This document shows positions 35,980-48,574 of a stretch of 64,000 bases of DNA, in pieces (the stretch's first letter is position 1; every line of letters starts with the position of its first letter). The notes under the pieces were generated by a model. The model made no database searches. It was given only the letters and a program-made list of their open reading frames with translations, and was not told the origin of the DNA. The position numbers and the translations under genes were made by a program. The DNA is from Lumnitzera littorea (lineage: Eukaryota; Streptophyta; Magnoliopsida; Myrtales; Combretaceae): positions 9,397,702 to 9,461,701 of the forward strand of contig JAMXBB010000003.1 of NCBI GenBank assembly GCA_024138015.1. The letters run 5' to 3'.

Positions 35980-36480
35980 TCCAATTTGTTTGTTCATGTC
36001 TTGCAACAATGAATTATTAACTCCATTAGAATATATTGGATCCCTTATACATATTTGTTCCAACAATCCAAGTATGACGATAGGAAATATTATTTTCAAT
36101 AGATCAAATTTCATGTCTAGGAGTCGTTCTATTAGAATTGGATTAGGTGCTAAACTAAAACGAGGTTTTATTAATGGAACTATAAAAAAATTGAATGAGA
36201 ATGAACTCGAGTTTGTGAAATGGATAAGCTATGATTAACTGATAATATGGTGCATAGTTGGATACTCAATTCCATGATTAGTGAGTTGTTGTAGAATCTT
36301 TTATATGCTCAATCTGTGTGTGAATTATGGATTAAATCGAACGATCAATATGGTCATGATAGTGGATTGCTTATTTTCCAATTGAAACATGAGATTGCCA
36401 AATTGAAACAAATGTTTGCTATTAGTTCTAACCACAAAGATAACAATATTTATATAGCAATAAAAGTAAGCTACGAACTA
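35980..36480 (+). pseudogene. Copia gag N-terminal remnant
   Basis: An open frame at 35990-36238 ends around GTIKKLNENELEFVKWISYD, which is the copia gag pattern (…IDGTIPKP…W…). In-frame stops follow, then the region ends near 36480 where the rest of gag and protease is missing. Confidence 0.75.
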
Positions 36481-36599
36481 ATTACTAACTAAAAACTAAA
36501 CTAATATATGTACAAATCAGCTATACACATCAACAACTATATACGTTATTAGATAAATAAATACGATATATTCAACATTATTTCCTTTTCAATTGTTTC

Positions 36600-37060
36600 A
36601 TGTGGACATTTGGGTTCCTTATTTAGTTGCTTCTATATCAAGTGCAAGATATTCTGTTACTCTAGTTGATGACTTTACTTCTTGTACTTAAGACTGATTT
36701 GATAAACTAAGTCACAAGTGTTTTCTATACTTGACATGATCTCTAAACTAGTCAAGGATCAATTTTCTACTTGTCTAAAGATTGTTAGATTAGATAATGA
36801 TAAAGAATTTCTTTCTCATGCATGTGAAGACCTTTTTATTAACCTTGGCATTATTCATTAGCGGTCTATATTTTATATACCTCAACAAAATGGAAAGGTT
36901 GCAAGAAAGCATAGACATATCTTGGATATAGCTAAAGTTGTGATGTTTCATGTGCATTTGCCTTTTTTAGGGAGAATGTGTTCTTATCGCAATCTATTTG
37001 ATTAATAGGATGTACATGTTAAAATTAAGACGAAAAACTCCATATGTAAAACACATTTGC
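36600..37060 (+). pseudogene. Copia integrase remnant
   Basis: Contains YIPQQNGKVARKHRHILDIA. The catalytic Glu of the family motif VERKHRH is Ala here. Upstream KIVRLDNDKEFLS keeps the Asp-Asn pair. Several stops are present. Confidence 0.8.
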
Positions 37061-37479
37061 CTTCAAACTCCATTTGAAGGTGATGCGTTGTCTTCGCTTT
37101 GATGTGATAACATAAATATTCATATTAAGTTGCTTGTAACAACTTTTGATATCAGTACTGTTGATTCTAGTGATGTTTATGTAGATTCTGGTTTTGATTC
37201 ATTGCTTGCTCTTCATTCTTTGCTTGTAAGAAGATCTACCAGATACAAACACGTGCCTTATTGGCTAAATAATTATGTTCATTCGATACATCTTGCTAGT
37301 TCTTCTTCTATTAATACTCACCTTACTGATTCTCCTTCAGCTAATGTTGTTGCCACTTATCCCTTATTTTTTCAAAGCACTTTTGCTTCATTTCCACAAG
37401 ATAAAGTTGCATCTTTAACACTCGAGTCAATAACTCATGAGCCCTTTTGTTATTCTCAAGCTTTTAAATGTTAAGAGTA

Positions 37480-38290
37480 GGTTAATGTTATGAAATAGGA
37501 ACTAGAGGCCTTAGAGTTTAATGGTTCATGGGTGTTAACAATTTTACCTCCTGATAAGAGAGTAATATGATGTAAATGGGTTTATAAGATTAAATATAGA
37601 CCTAATGAATCTATCGAACGACACAAAACTAGGTTAGTGGCTAAAGGATATAAATAAGTAGAGGGAGTTGATTATCAAAACACTTTTTCTCTGATGGCTA
37701 AATTAGCCACCATGCAAACTTTGATATGGTTACTACTTCTTATAAATGGCCTCCTTATCGAGTAGATGTAAATAATGCCTTTTCTTCATGGTTTTCTTGA
37801 TAAAGAAATCTATATGACACCTCCTCTAGGTTACTCTAAGGCTCTTCCTAATCAAGTATGTGTTGTTTAAAAAAGTCTTGATATGGCTTGAAACAAGCCT
37901 TTAAGCAATAGAACATTAAGTTGACACAATTTCTTATTCATAGGGATTTTGTATAGTCTACGGTTGATTACTCTTTTTTTACCAACTTCAATGCAGATGG
38001 TTATGTGATTGTTTTATTATATGTTGATGATATTCTTGTAACAGGTAGCAATGAGCTTTCCATTTCTAAGTTGAAACAAGCCTTACATGACAAATTCACC
38101 AATAAGGACCTAGGCTTAGCTAGGTTCCTTTTAGGCATTGAGATTTGTCGTACTCCCAAAGGTATTATGTTAAATCAAAGGAAATTCATCTTAAATATCC
38201 TATTGGATTATGGTATGATAGGTTGTAAACCTACCTCAATTCCATTACTTATTAGTTTGGAGCTTTGTTGAGATGTTAGGGATCCTCTTC
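37480..38290 (+). pseudogene. Copia reverse transcriptase remnant
   Basis: Reads EALEFNGSWVL-like start, then CKWVYKIKYRPN, and the clear block at 38005-38271 with IVLLYVDDILVTGSNE (intact YVDD), DLGLARFLLGIEI and ILNILLDYGMIGCKP. The early part contains several stop codons and a frameshift near 37780. Confidence 0.9.
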
Positions 38291-38461
38291 ATAATCCTTT
38301 GTTGTTTAGACGACTTGTTGGTCAAATGTTATACTTATCTATCATTCAACTAGACATTTCATTCACGGTTCATAAGCTTAGTTAGTTTGTCTCTTTTCCT
38401 TATGTTCCTCATCTTTAGGTCGCATACCACTTACTTAGATATCTTAAAGGAACTTTGCATA

Positions 38462-38904
38462 TGTTACGCGTAGAGTATTTGGCATTGCTCACACATACAA
38501 CGCTTAGACTCTTCGAGGATTTTGAAGAGAACTAAGTCAACTTTTCTTGTAAGAATCCTCAACACACTTAAGAGAGGGAGAGAGTATTTAGAGAGAGAAG
38601 CTTTGGAACACAATGTATTATTCCTCAATTGACTGATGATTACAAACGAGGGGTAGTCTACTGTATATACAAGTGGCCTTCTCAAATGAATGGCTAAGAT
38701 TAATCCGATTTGATGGTTTACATCATATTTACGTTTCCAATTCTATTACCATTTACCTACTAAAATGCAACATTTCAAGATCTTTTGAGATCTTTTGGAA
38801 GCTTTTGCCTTTTAGAAGCTCTTAGTCAACTTAGGCCTTAGGCTCCTTCTTAAATGGGCCTATAAGAACCTCTTGATTTTGAGTCTCTATTAGGGTTCCA
38901 TGAC
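38462..38904 (-). mobile_element. Solo LTR inserted in the copia (family of 62247-62642)
   Basis: It interrupts the copia between LKGTLHM and the RNase H block. It starts TGTTACGCGTAGAG and ends about TTCCATGACA, with GCATA before and ACATA after as a possible 5-bp duplication. It resembles the LTR at 62247-62642 in the start TGTTAYG and in TGATTACAAACGAGG against GATTTACAAATGAGG and AAGTGGCCTTCTCAAATGAA against AAAGGCCTTCTTGAATGAA. That LTR precedes a gypsy gag on the minus strand. Confidence 0.65.
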
Positions 38905-38910
38905 ACATAT

Positions 38911-39340
38911 AAGTTTATTTTTCTTATTGATAATCATCTTACATTGTTTGTTCATGCTAATGCTAATTGGGGCTATCATTTGGATGACCAAAAATCAATT
39001 TTTGGTTTTTGTGTTATCTTCCCTTATATCTTAGAAATGTAAGGGAAAAAAAAAAAGCCCCATTAGTACATATATGGTTCAAGCATAGTACAAAAGTGTT
39101 GCTACAGCTATGAAGGAGTCACTTCAGATTACTTTTATCCTTCGAGATCTTCATGTCCCTATCACTTTACTAGTGGATTTATTTTGTGATACCGTTGTAC
39201 TCAACTTATTGCCTCAAATCCTTGTTAACATGGTATAACTAAACATAGTGACATAGATATTCGTTTTGTTCGTCAGTATATTACTCATGGTTTTCTTTGC
39301 ATTCTTCATGTTGCATCTGTTGGGCTTTTGTTAAAGCCCA
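38911..39340 (+). pseudogene. Copia RNase H remnant
   Basis: Reads FVHANANWGYHLDDQKSIFGFCV, the copia RNase H pattern (AYSDADWAG…STTGFC) with altered catalytic acids, and ends with VRQYITHGFLCILHV-like sequence shortly before the polypurine tract and 3' LTR. Confidence 0.85.
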
Positions 39341-39354
39341 ACTTGAGGGGAGGA

Positions 39355-39550
39355 TGTTGACGTGTATAGTTGTTGATGTGTATAGTTGATTTATACAAAT
39401 ATTAGTTTAGTTTTTAGTTAGTTAGGAATTAGTTCATAGCTTATTTTCATTGCTATATAAATATTGTTATTTTCACAATTAAAACTAATAGACTAGACAT
39501 TGCTCAATGCTTCTATTTTCTCTTTCTTTCTGTTTTGATGCTTCTCTACA
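39355..39550 (+). repeat. Copia (35.7-39.6 kb) 3' LTR
   Basis: About 196 bp, TGTTGACGTG to TTCTCTACA, preceded by a purine-rich tract at 39344-39354. Confidence 0.9.
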
Positions 39551-39905
39551 AGGATTTTAGTATTCATTCTTTATTGATACACAAGGATTTTAATGACTTA
39601 ATTTCTAATGTCAATATATACTGAGAAGTTTTATATTGCCATTTATATGAGATTTTCTAATTAATATCCTCTTCATTGTTTCTATTAGCATATGGTAATA
39701 TTCTTAAAAAAGTGAAATAATTGCAACTAACTTAATACATTTATAATGTATGTGATTTCTAAATGTTCTTTTATACATTTTTAAAAATGTTCATGCATAC
39801 GTTTTTCCTTTCTTAAATTTTTAGTTACATGTAGAACTTGATTTAGTAAATGTCGTATGTTTTAATTTGATTACATCTTCATACATAATTTTTGCATATG
39901 CATTA
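39551..39905. other. AT-rich spacer
   Basis: No coding sequence. Contains near-repeat words (ACAAGGATTTTA twice, 39549-39560 and 39580-39591). Confidence 0.4.
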
Positions 39906-41061
39906 TGTCATGATTTGAGAGTTTGAAGGCAAGTTAGGGGTGTTTAATTTGGGTATATTGTGTAGCAAGTAGTGTCAATAAGTGGTTTGTTTATGTTGTA
40001 TGGTATTATCTATAGGCAAGTTTAGACTCCCATGAGCAAATTAGTTGAGAACTGATATTGCTCTTCTAATAATGATTATGGTAGGGTGAAAATAATTAAG
40101 ATAGTTGAGCATCCCTAACATTTAGGGCCTTATGATAATGATAGAAGGTACTCCTTGATAAGCTTAAGCTTGGATTAGTTTTGGGATAAATAGGAAGAGA
40201 AGGCTGGCTTACCATCCAAAATATGAGTAAATATGTGATGGTAAGGATGGTTGAGTGCTGCATGAGCACTCTGTAAGAGTTGAACCTTTTGTCTCATGAT
40301 GAGTGGTATTAGAGCTAGATTATGTTTCAGCTTTCATTAAGCTACCTAATTGCCATCTAGTGTGTCTAATGAGTGGATAGTTCTTGCTGACATGAAAAGA
40401 CTTATGTAGGTTAAGCTTAGAGGAATGGCCACGAGAGAAGGACATCAATCTAAGAGGGACGAATATGTTGCTTGCTTAACTTGTGTAGGTTAAACTCAAA
40501 GTTGGCATGTAGCAAGATTTGCCTAAATCTCTTATAAGAGTAGTAGAGTATGTCACCTTACCATTACGTAACTTAACAAGAGGCTACCTTGGAGGATGAA
40601 GAGATTGGTGAAGGTGAGAGGAAGCCTGTGGAGACTCAATGTCCTGGAGGAAATGATCTTAGGTAAAGTCTGACAACAGGTGGAGGAGGATTAGCAATCT
40701 TTTGGTGTGGGTAGTAGTAATAGTTGGCCTCATGACAAGGGTGTTATGAATTTAAGTGGGAGAGAGTGTTATGGTTTGAGAGTTTAAGGGCGAACTAAGG
40801 GTATTTAGCTTGGGCATATTGTGTGGCAAGTGGCGTTAATAGGTAGTTTGTTCATGTTGTGGGCTATTATCTAAAGGCAAGTTTGACCACCTGTGAGAAA
40901 AATAGTTAGGTGTTAATACTGCTATTCTGACAATAGTCATGGTAGGTCAAAACCAGTTGAGATAGTTGAGCCTCCCTAACATATGAAGGCTTGTGATAAT
41001 GTTAGAGGGTACTTTTGACAAGGGTAGCTTTGGAACAATCCTGATTAAACAGGTTGGGAAG

Positions 41062-41871
41062 TGATAAGAATCAACCCTTTGGATCAATTATATGAAGTCG
41101 AGCTAAAGAACTCTAAGGACTCAGTAAGAGAATATTAGCTTAAAGCCCTATTCGAGATAGAAATTCTTATCTCAACCTCTACATTCCCTTTTTCTATCGA
41201 CCTGATTGCCCAAATTTCACGCGTGCTAAGCTTGTTGAACAACTGTACTATGATAGGATATTTGAGCATATGGCCTTAGGATTATTTAAGCTTAGCTCCT
41301 GAGTTGACCGGAAACATTCGACCCCATCCCAAGTTGACTATGCTATAGTGAGACTGACTGGGCCTTAACTTGATCCAAATCAGGTCGGTCCTTGATTGTA
41401 AATTCTTTTCTTATCCACTTATACTATATTACTGACATATAACCACTGATCGACACGTGTCTTTTGGCACGATATTTCATAAGGATTCTTTACTTTTTCG
41501 TACTGAATATTCTTTATCTCTTTTACCTTTTTTAGTATGTCTTATGTAACCTAATTGCAAGAATATCCTTTTGTCTTTTCATACATGTAAAACAACCTTA
41601 ATAGATGGGTATATAAACTCTCACCTAATTGTATGCAAACATCAATCCTCAATATTAGAATTTAATCAAGTTTCCCTTTAGCAAGGAATAGTGGTGAGTA
41701 ACTCTTCAATTCAGACCAATGAGTCATATCCGATGGATTATAAGTTGAGTAGGATCGATTGGTGTATCATATCTAATTGATAACTGCCCGGACTTTGCTA
41801 GCTTTCTTTTATTTTTTTTTATTCGATTCATTGCAATGTCTCTCCATGTGTACAACCCTGGAGATGCATCA
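41062..41871 (+). repeat. Gypsy (41-48 kb) 5' LTR
   Basis: 810 bp, TGATAAGAATCAACCC to GAGATGCATCA. Contains TGGGTATATAAACTCTCACC (41606-41625), a likely TATA box. Confidence 0.9.
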
Positions 41872-41877
41872 ACTTCG

Positions 41878-41890
41878 TTGGTATAGAGCA
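41878..41890 (+). other. Gypsy primer-binding site (initiator tRNA-Met type, 1-base deletion)
   Basis: TTGGTATAGAGCA, seven bases after the LTR; the canonical site has TATCAGAGC, so a C has been lost. Confidence 0.8.
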
Positions 41891-42154
41891 TGGTTTTAAG
41901 AGAGAGTATGTGAAGTTGTAGTAAAATTTAGGTTCACTTTACTGTTAGTGGCTGTTGTGTTCCTTCCTTAGTTACTACAATGTATTCGTATGGAGTAAGT
42001 TTGGAGTTGTGAGCTATGTAATAGAGGTCATTTTGTTGGTAAGAGAAGTTCTTTATTACTCTGTTTTTCATTCCAAAAATAGAGCAAGTCATTTTTCTAT
42101 CCTGTTCGAGTGATTATTAGGTATTAAAGTTGTTAGAGTGTAATAGTTAGAGTT

Positions 42155-43495
42155 TTGGGTAGTAAGGTAGCATTGTTTTCTGTATATCATGTTGTTAATT
42201 TGTTCGAGATGCATTGTACCATGTCAAATTTGAGTGTTCAGGGTGTTATTGGTGACCAAAGTAATGGTGCTCAACTTGGTTATGGTCATAATGGTATTAA
42301 CACCTTAAGATTGGTTGATGACAAACTTGACAGACTCATTAACCTTGTTGAGAGTCTAGTCACAGTAATGCAAATTAATAAGCAATAACCTTAGGGTATG
42401 CCTACACAACCCACCTAAAAATATTCAAGAGAGAGGTTATGGCCAAGGTGGCTGAGCCAATCACCTAGTTAAATTGCAACAAACTAGAGGAGTTTCAGAC
42501 TGAGCTACTAGATGAAGACTAGAGTTAAAGGAGATTGATGTTGAGGAGTATAGAGAGGAAGAAGGAGAGGTTAGTTATTAAATAGCACAAGAGCTAGGAT
42601 TTTGAGATCATCGAGGACTAGAAAATGTTGATGTCCAAATCCCATCTTTTAGTAGAAGTAGAGATGTCGATGAATATTTGGAGTAGGAAGAGAAGGTGGA
42701 AAAAGTGTTGACTGTTATGGATATATAGAAGCTGTGAAGGTCTAACTTGTTGCACTTAAGTTTTTTGGGTATGCCACTATATGGTGGAAAAATCTCAATG
42801 TAGCTAAAGTAAGGGATGGAAGATGAAGAGTAAGGACTTAGGATGAGATGAAAAGGTTGTTAAGGGGTAGAGTTATGCTTGAGATCTGCTTACAAAATAT
42901 GTTTGCAAAGTTGTAAGAACTTTGCCAAGGAGGCTGAATTGTTGATGATTATGTGAGAGAGTTTCAAATGCTTATGATTTGAGCTGATATGGAAGAACTA
43001 GAGGCCTATATAATATTAAGGTTCATTTTTGGACTTAGATATGAGACTTACAACATTATTGAGGTATAGAGGTTTTATACCATTGGAAGAGGTGATTAAG
43101 ATAGCATAAAGGGTCAAAAAGTAAAGGAGAAGTGCTTTGAGTCAACTTAGGCTAACATTCTCTTGAACCCCTATTCCGCGTCGACTTGTTCAAGCCGATT
43201 GAGGAAAGGAATGATTGACCTGACGATAGCTGAGTAGGTTAGTAGGGCTAAGTAGGACGATTGAGCAGGACAGCTAAGCTGAACCTAGGCTCAGTCAGCC
43301 TCAAGAACATATGAGAGAGGACAGATCTTCGGACGGAAGACCAGCGAGGTAAAGTGCTTAGGTTTTGGACACATTACTACTGGGTGTCCCAACCGGTGCG
43401 TCATCATACTTCGAGGAGATGTAGTAGATAGCATCGACGAGAGCAAATTCGAGGAGGAGAAGGATATAGGAAAAGCCAATGCCGAAGCCAAAGAA
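42155..43495 (+). pseudogene. Gypsy gag remnant with degenerate zinc knuckle
   Basis: The best open part (42155-42388) is followed by stop-interrupted gag, including matches such as GCVDDYVREFQMLMI-like text near 42930-42980 and a terminal knuckle VKCLGFGHITTGCPNRCV (43336-43390). The knuckle keeps Cys-x4-His-x4-Cys but lacks the first Cys. An acidic tail FEEEKDIGKANAEAKEE precedes the junction with copy D at 43500. Confidence 0.8.
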
Positions 43496-43499
43496 GAAG

Positions 43500-45420
43500 T
43501 GTTACGTTGAAACAGAAAAAGTCATAACAGTTTCGCCGTGTGAACTAATCCAAGATAGAAGTTGACCTTATAACTACTATTGTAGATATAGTCTACATAA
43601 CTCGTATATGACTCAACCAACTTGAAGCATCTGTTTTGATACTTGTAAATGATCAAACCTGTAGTATAACTTTATAAAATACCTGTTCTATATAACCTGT
43701 TGTCTCATAATACAATAGTACTTACATAAGCATCTCACATCTAGAGTTATAATGTAGAATCAGAGTTTACAAAAACCACATGTTTGAAGTCTAATTACAA
43801 TAAGATAGGAAATTAGCGGACGTCTTAAGGAATTCCCAGTTAGGTTCCTCAAACTCAACAGAAAAGTCAAAAGCTTAGGTTCAATGGATCTCCCGTTCCT
43901 CTCTTTCCCAGCCAATAGTACACTAACCTGGGGGTAGTGGTATTTGAATATCCTAGTTTTCACTCGGTACTTGCAAAAGAGTCTTTGGGGGTGTGAGCTT
44001 AACTAGCTTAGTAAGTGAGATGGAGTCAGAAGAATACTAAACAATCACATGTAAGGTTATTAATTATGATGAAATACAATGCAATCAATCACTTGAGACA
44101 TTGCATAATGTTATCCGATTCATTGTAAGGTTGGAGAAATTACATCCGCTCCAACTTAGATTGAGGAGTTTCATTATAACTCAAATAAGACCAAACTTGG
44201 ACTTGTGCAATGGAGAATACCTTCCTCTTGTGACCACTTTTGAACCACGGCCCCCACCATTACTATGACCTCTTCACCTATTTCTTAATTCGACTAAGGA
44301 TGGGGAAAGGACCATTTCATCTATCCTTATTAAAGGGAGTCGGTATTTGGTTTGACACTCTTAATCGTTTCCACTAATGGTTATTATGCATGTTTAGTCT
44401 CATTATAGTCAAATCATTATCAGTTGTAATTAAGAGTGACTAAACAAGTTTACACAATACAAAAATGATACAATCATGCAGAACAATATACCAGAGAGTT
44501 CAACTCCTGTCATAATTGATTATCAATCACACATATGGTATGCGCATAAATAACTAATTACAATCATAAACAAAAGTACTCTTAAGTCTCTAGATACTTT
44601 AATACAGTATCTCAACAAGTGGTAAAACCATGATCCCAACTTACTTGTTCAGATGCTCATTGTGGGAGTCTCGAATTGTTAACTATTTGACCACTAAGGG
44701 ATCCTATATACATAAAACTCAAATTTAGTTTTCGCAATAGTTATGAAAACGTTAAGGTTTTATCTAAAACGGTTATATATATTTTTTTATTATATAAGTC
44801 GAGTTAAGTTATTAATTATTAATAATAGACGTACTTATACTATTACTCATAATATATGATTTCAATTGTATCGAAACGTACTTTTAATTGATTAAACCAC
44901 GTTTCATTTCCTGTAGGGTTATCGTAATATATAAATTTTAGTAATATTATAGAGTTATAGGTTATATCACCTAAGATTACTTGATTTTAGTAAAAATAGT
45001 GTCGTTGGTTTCGTACAAACCTAGCGACACGTGTTACGGGTTTTATTTTTAGATTTGACTTTTAATGGGTTGTTCGGATTTCTAATACAGTTATATGTAT
45101 CTAAATAAATATTATCGTATTATATGTTTACGTTATTAAGTTATATTTTACCTAATTTGTCAATAGAGCTCTATAATATGGGTATTATCTAACCTTAATA
45201 CACATATAACATATCCAAGCTATTAAAATATCATTAAATATATTAAAAATATAATTTTTTTATCAAATATGACCAATATACATATATATAGTTTTTATTT
45301 AATTATTTATCGTATTTTAGCTTATTATTACTAAAAATGAGTTACTTGTAATTTAAGTTATTTTACTACGTAAATTCGTAATAAATAGCCTAGGTCACCA
45401 AATAATTCCTTGAAAATTTG
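43500..45420 (-). mobile_element. Large LTR repeat family, copy D (antisense, truncated)
   Basis: The reverse complement ends CTGTTTCAACGTAACA (plus start TGTTACGTTGAAACAG at 43500) and aligns with the 3' half to two-thirds of copy A. The 5' part is missing: homology stops at 45420, at the block equal to 4630-4650 of copy A. The missing gypsy protease and early RT suggest a deletion removed both the repeat's 5' part and adjacent gypsy sequence. Confidence 0.8.
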
Positions 45421-46390
45421 AAGATTGAGTAAGAAGTGACTACCACCAAATTCCTATAGGATCGGGTGATGAATGGAAGATTGCCTTCAAAACTAGGTAT
45501 TGTCTCTATGAATGGTTGGTTATGTCATTCGAACTTACTAATGTACCGAGTACATTCATGAGGTTGATGAACTATGTTATGTGCCCTCTCATCAGGAGAT
45601 ATGTGGTCGTGTATTTTGGTGACATATTGGTACATAGTGTCGACCTCAACAACCATGTTCAACATCTTTGATTAGTATTTGACATTTTACAATCTAAGCA
45701 GTTATATGGGAATTTGAAGAAATATCCATTTTGTTAAGATGAAGTAGTTTTTCTTAGGTTTGTAGTGTTAGGAGAAGGAATCTGAGCAGATGAGGAGAAG
45801 ATTTAAGCTGTTCTAGAGTGGTTGACGCTAAAAAATGTCATTGAAGTTCGAAGTTTTCATAGCTTAACTTCTTTTTATAGGCGGTTTATTAAAAACTTCA
45901 ATACCATAGCCGCCCTATTAACCAAATTGATAAAGAAGAGTGATGTTTTTAGATGGAATGACTAAGCTGAACAGAGCTTTAGAGAAATCAAGGAGAAGCT
46001 CACCTTGTTGCCTGTTTTGTCACTACTAGATTTTGACAAGCTCATTGAATTGGAATGTGATGCATTGAGTATTGGAATTAGTGTCATCCTGATGTAGGAG
46101 CGATGACTTATCGCCTATCACAGTGAGAAACTTAGTGGTATTGCCCTTAACTACTCTGTGAACGAGAAAGAGTTATACTCTCTCTTTCGAGCCCTTACTA
46201 TTTGGCAACACTATTTGTCACTACGAGAGTTTGTTATTTACAGATACCATAAGTCTTTGAAGCATCTTGGGAGTCAGAATAAACTCTCGAAGAGACAAGC
46301 CAAGTAGTTGAAGTTTATGGAAGGATTTTCTTATGTAATCTGGCATAAGAAAGGAAGTATAAATGTGGTCGCTGATGCTCTATCATGTTG
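45421..46390 (+). pseudogene. Gypsy reverse transcriptase and RNase H remnant
   Basis: Begins YHQIPIGSGDEWKIAFKTR and continues LYEWLVMSFELTNVPSTFM, RYVVVYFGDILVHS. The RT catalytic YxDD is YFGD here, so one catalytic Asp is lost. RNase H follows (FDKLIELECDALSIGI, LIAYHSEKLSG, YSVNEKELYSL) and ends INVVADALS near 46385. A few stops interrupt it. Confidence 0.9.
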
Positions 46391-46559
46391 ATAAACCTTG
46401 TTGACCACTTTGTAGACAAAAGTAGTAGGATTTTCACTTATCACCGCATAGTATGCTAATGACCCTCATTTTGGTTTAGTTGTTGAGCAATGCTGATAAG
46501 GAGTAGTTGTTGGAGGATATTATCTTAAGGAAGGCTACCTAATCAAGGACCAAAGGTTG

Positions 46560-47714
46560 TGTATACTAAACTATTCCATACGTAATCTATTGGTTAGGAA
46601 AGCTCAAGTAGTGGATTATTTGGTCACTTTAGAGAGACCAAGATAGCTAATTTGTTGAAGGAGAGCTTTTACTGGCTTGGTTTGGCCAAGGATGTTGATA
46701 AGATAGTTGGCAGTTGTGAAGTGTGCAAGCGAGCTAAGGGGAAGAGGGAGCCTTATGGAGAATATATGCCCTTGCTGACGCCAACCTTACCTTTGGTCAA
46801 CCTTAGTATGGACTTTGTCCTAGGGTTGCCTCGAACATTTAGAGGGAAAGATTCTATATTTCTTGTAGTGGATCACTTTAGCAAAATGCCACATTTCATC
46901 CCTTACCATCGAACTAACGATACTTTATACATTGCTGATATATTTTTATAAGAAGTTGTTCGATTACATGGAGTGCCAAAGACTATTGTTTCAAATTGAG
47001 ACATAAAATTTTTAAGCTATTTCTATAAGACTTTATTTAGAAGACTTAGAACTGAACTTATGTTCAGTTCTAGTAGTCACTCTCAAACTGATGGCTAAAT
47101 TGAAGTGTGAGTAGGATGCTAGGAAACTTACTCAAAGCTGTTGTGGGAAAGAACTCGAGGGATTAGGATTTATGTCTACTAGTTATGGAATTTGCATATA
47201 ACCAAACTATCCATAGCACTTTTAGGAAGACTTCATTCGATGTTGTCTATGGCCTTAATCCTACTATCCCCTTAGATATGATTAGTAACCTTGTAGCTGC
47301 TGAACAGAGTCAATCCGAAGTTGACTGAGCTCGAGAATTGCAAAAGTTACACCAATTTGTAATTAGAAAGATCGACTAGTTCAATCGAAGACAACAAGAG
47401 ATTGGTAACCAAGGTCGTCGAGCTGTTTTTTTCTAGCCAAGAGACTTAGTATGGATATACCTCAGTTGAGAATGATTCCCACACTTGAGACAAAGTAAGT
47501 TATCTCTTTGAGCTGATGGTCCGTTTAAGGTCCTGAAGAAGGTCAACTGCAATGCCTACTAAGTTAAGTTACCGGATCACTATGGTGTCTTCCCCACTTT
47601 CAATATGTTTAACCTGATTCCATACCAATTGGTAGAAGACCTTGCGATTGTGCTAGAAGTAGAGCTAAAAACCATCTTAGATTTGAGGACAAATCTTTTC
47701 AACTCTCAAGTAGA
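46560..47714 (+). pseudogene. Gypsy integrase remnant
   Basis: Open part 46652-46951 has the zinc-binding C-pair VGSCEVCKRAKGK and core NLSMDFVLGLPRT with the first catalytic Asp, plus FLVVDHFSKMPHFIPYHRT. Downstream TIVSN replaces TIVSD (second Asp region) and stops follow. The C-terminal part includes ADGPFKVLKKVNCNAY and DHYGVFPTFNMFNLIPYQ. It ends near LDLRTNLFN at 47680-47710. Confidence 0.9.
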
Positions 47715-48574
47715 TGATAGGAACTAAACCCTTGGACTGATCACATGAAATCAAGCTAAAGGCCTCTAAGGATTTACTTAGAGAATACTAACTTGAAGCT
47801 TTATCCGAGACAGAAATTCCTATCCCAACCTTTGTGTTCCCCTTTTTTACTGACCTGACTGCCCAACTTTCATGTGTGCTAAACTTGCTAAATTACTATA
47901 CTATGATAGGATATCCGAGCAAATGGCCCTAAGACTATTTGAGCTTAGCTCTTGAGACAACCATAAACTTTTGACCCAACCCAAGCTAACTATGCTACAG
48001 CAAGATTGGCTAGGCTTTGACTTGATCTAGATCAGGTCGGCCTCTGACTACAAATTCTTTTCTTGTCTACTTATACTATATTATTAACATCTAGTTGCTG
48101 ATTGATACATGTCTTCTGGCATGATATTCCATAAGAATTTTTTACTTTTCTGTACTGAATATTTTTTTTTATTTCTTTTACCCTTTTTAGTATGTCTTAT
48201 GTATCTTAATTGTAAGAATACCCTTTTGCCTTTTAATATATGTAAAGTAACCTTAGTGGATGGGTGTATAAACCTTCGTTTAATTATACGCAGACATCAA
48301 TCCTTAATATTAGAATTTAATCAAGTTTCCTTTTAGTAACCTTAGTGCTCTCATTATCCTTCAACCCTTATGTATTTCCTTTAGTAAGGACTAGTAGCGA
48401 GTAACCCTTTAGTTTGGACTAGTGAGTCATATCTGGCGGATTGTAGACAAGTAGGATCGATTGGTGTATTATATCCAATTGATAGCTTCCTAAACTTTGC
48501 TACCTCTTCTTTGTTTGTTTTTTGTTTACTTCGTTGCAATGTCTCTCTATGTGTATGACTTCGGAGACACATCA
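47715..48574 (+). repeat. Gypsy (41-48 kb) 3' LTR
   Basis: 860 bp, TGATAGGAACTAAACCC to GGAGACACATCA. About 50 bp longer than the 5' copy, mainly from an insertion at about 48338-48386 that repeats the CCTTTTAGTAA context. The two LTRs differ at many sites, indicating an old insertion. Confidence 0.9.

Larger units (their letters stand above)
35663..39550 (+). mobile_element. Degenerate Ty1/copia retrotransposon, plus strand
   Basis: LTRs at 35663-35878 and 39355-39550 match through GACGTGTATAGTTG, AGTTCATAGCTTATTTT and ATTGCTCAATGCTTCTATTT. A primer-binding site at 35893 and a purine tract GAGGGGAGGATG just before 39355 fix its orientation. Internal order is gag, integrase, RT, RNase H. The internal part is only about 3.5 kb including a 443-bp solo LTR, so about 1.5 kb of gag/protease is missing. 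Numerous stops and frameshifts are present. Confidence 0.9.
41062..48574 (+). mobile_element. Ty3/gypsy retrotransposon, plus strand, interrupted by copy D
   Basis: LTRs 41062-41871 and 47715-48574, primer-binding site, gag with zinc knuckle, then RT, RNase H and integrase in gypsy order. Protease and the first part of RT are missing because antisense repeat copy D (43500-45420) replaces them. The pol C-terminus reads ILDLRTNLFNSQ close to the 3' LTR. It sits in the right LTR of the TRIM-like element. Flanks GGAAG and AGAAG agree at four of five bases. Confidence 0.9.
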
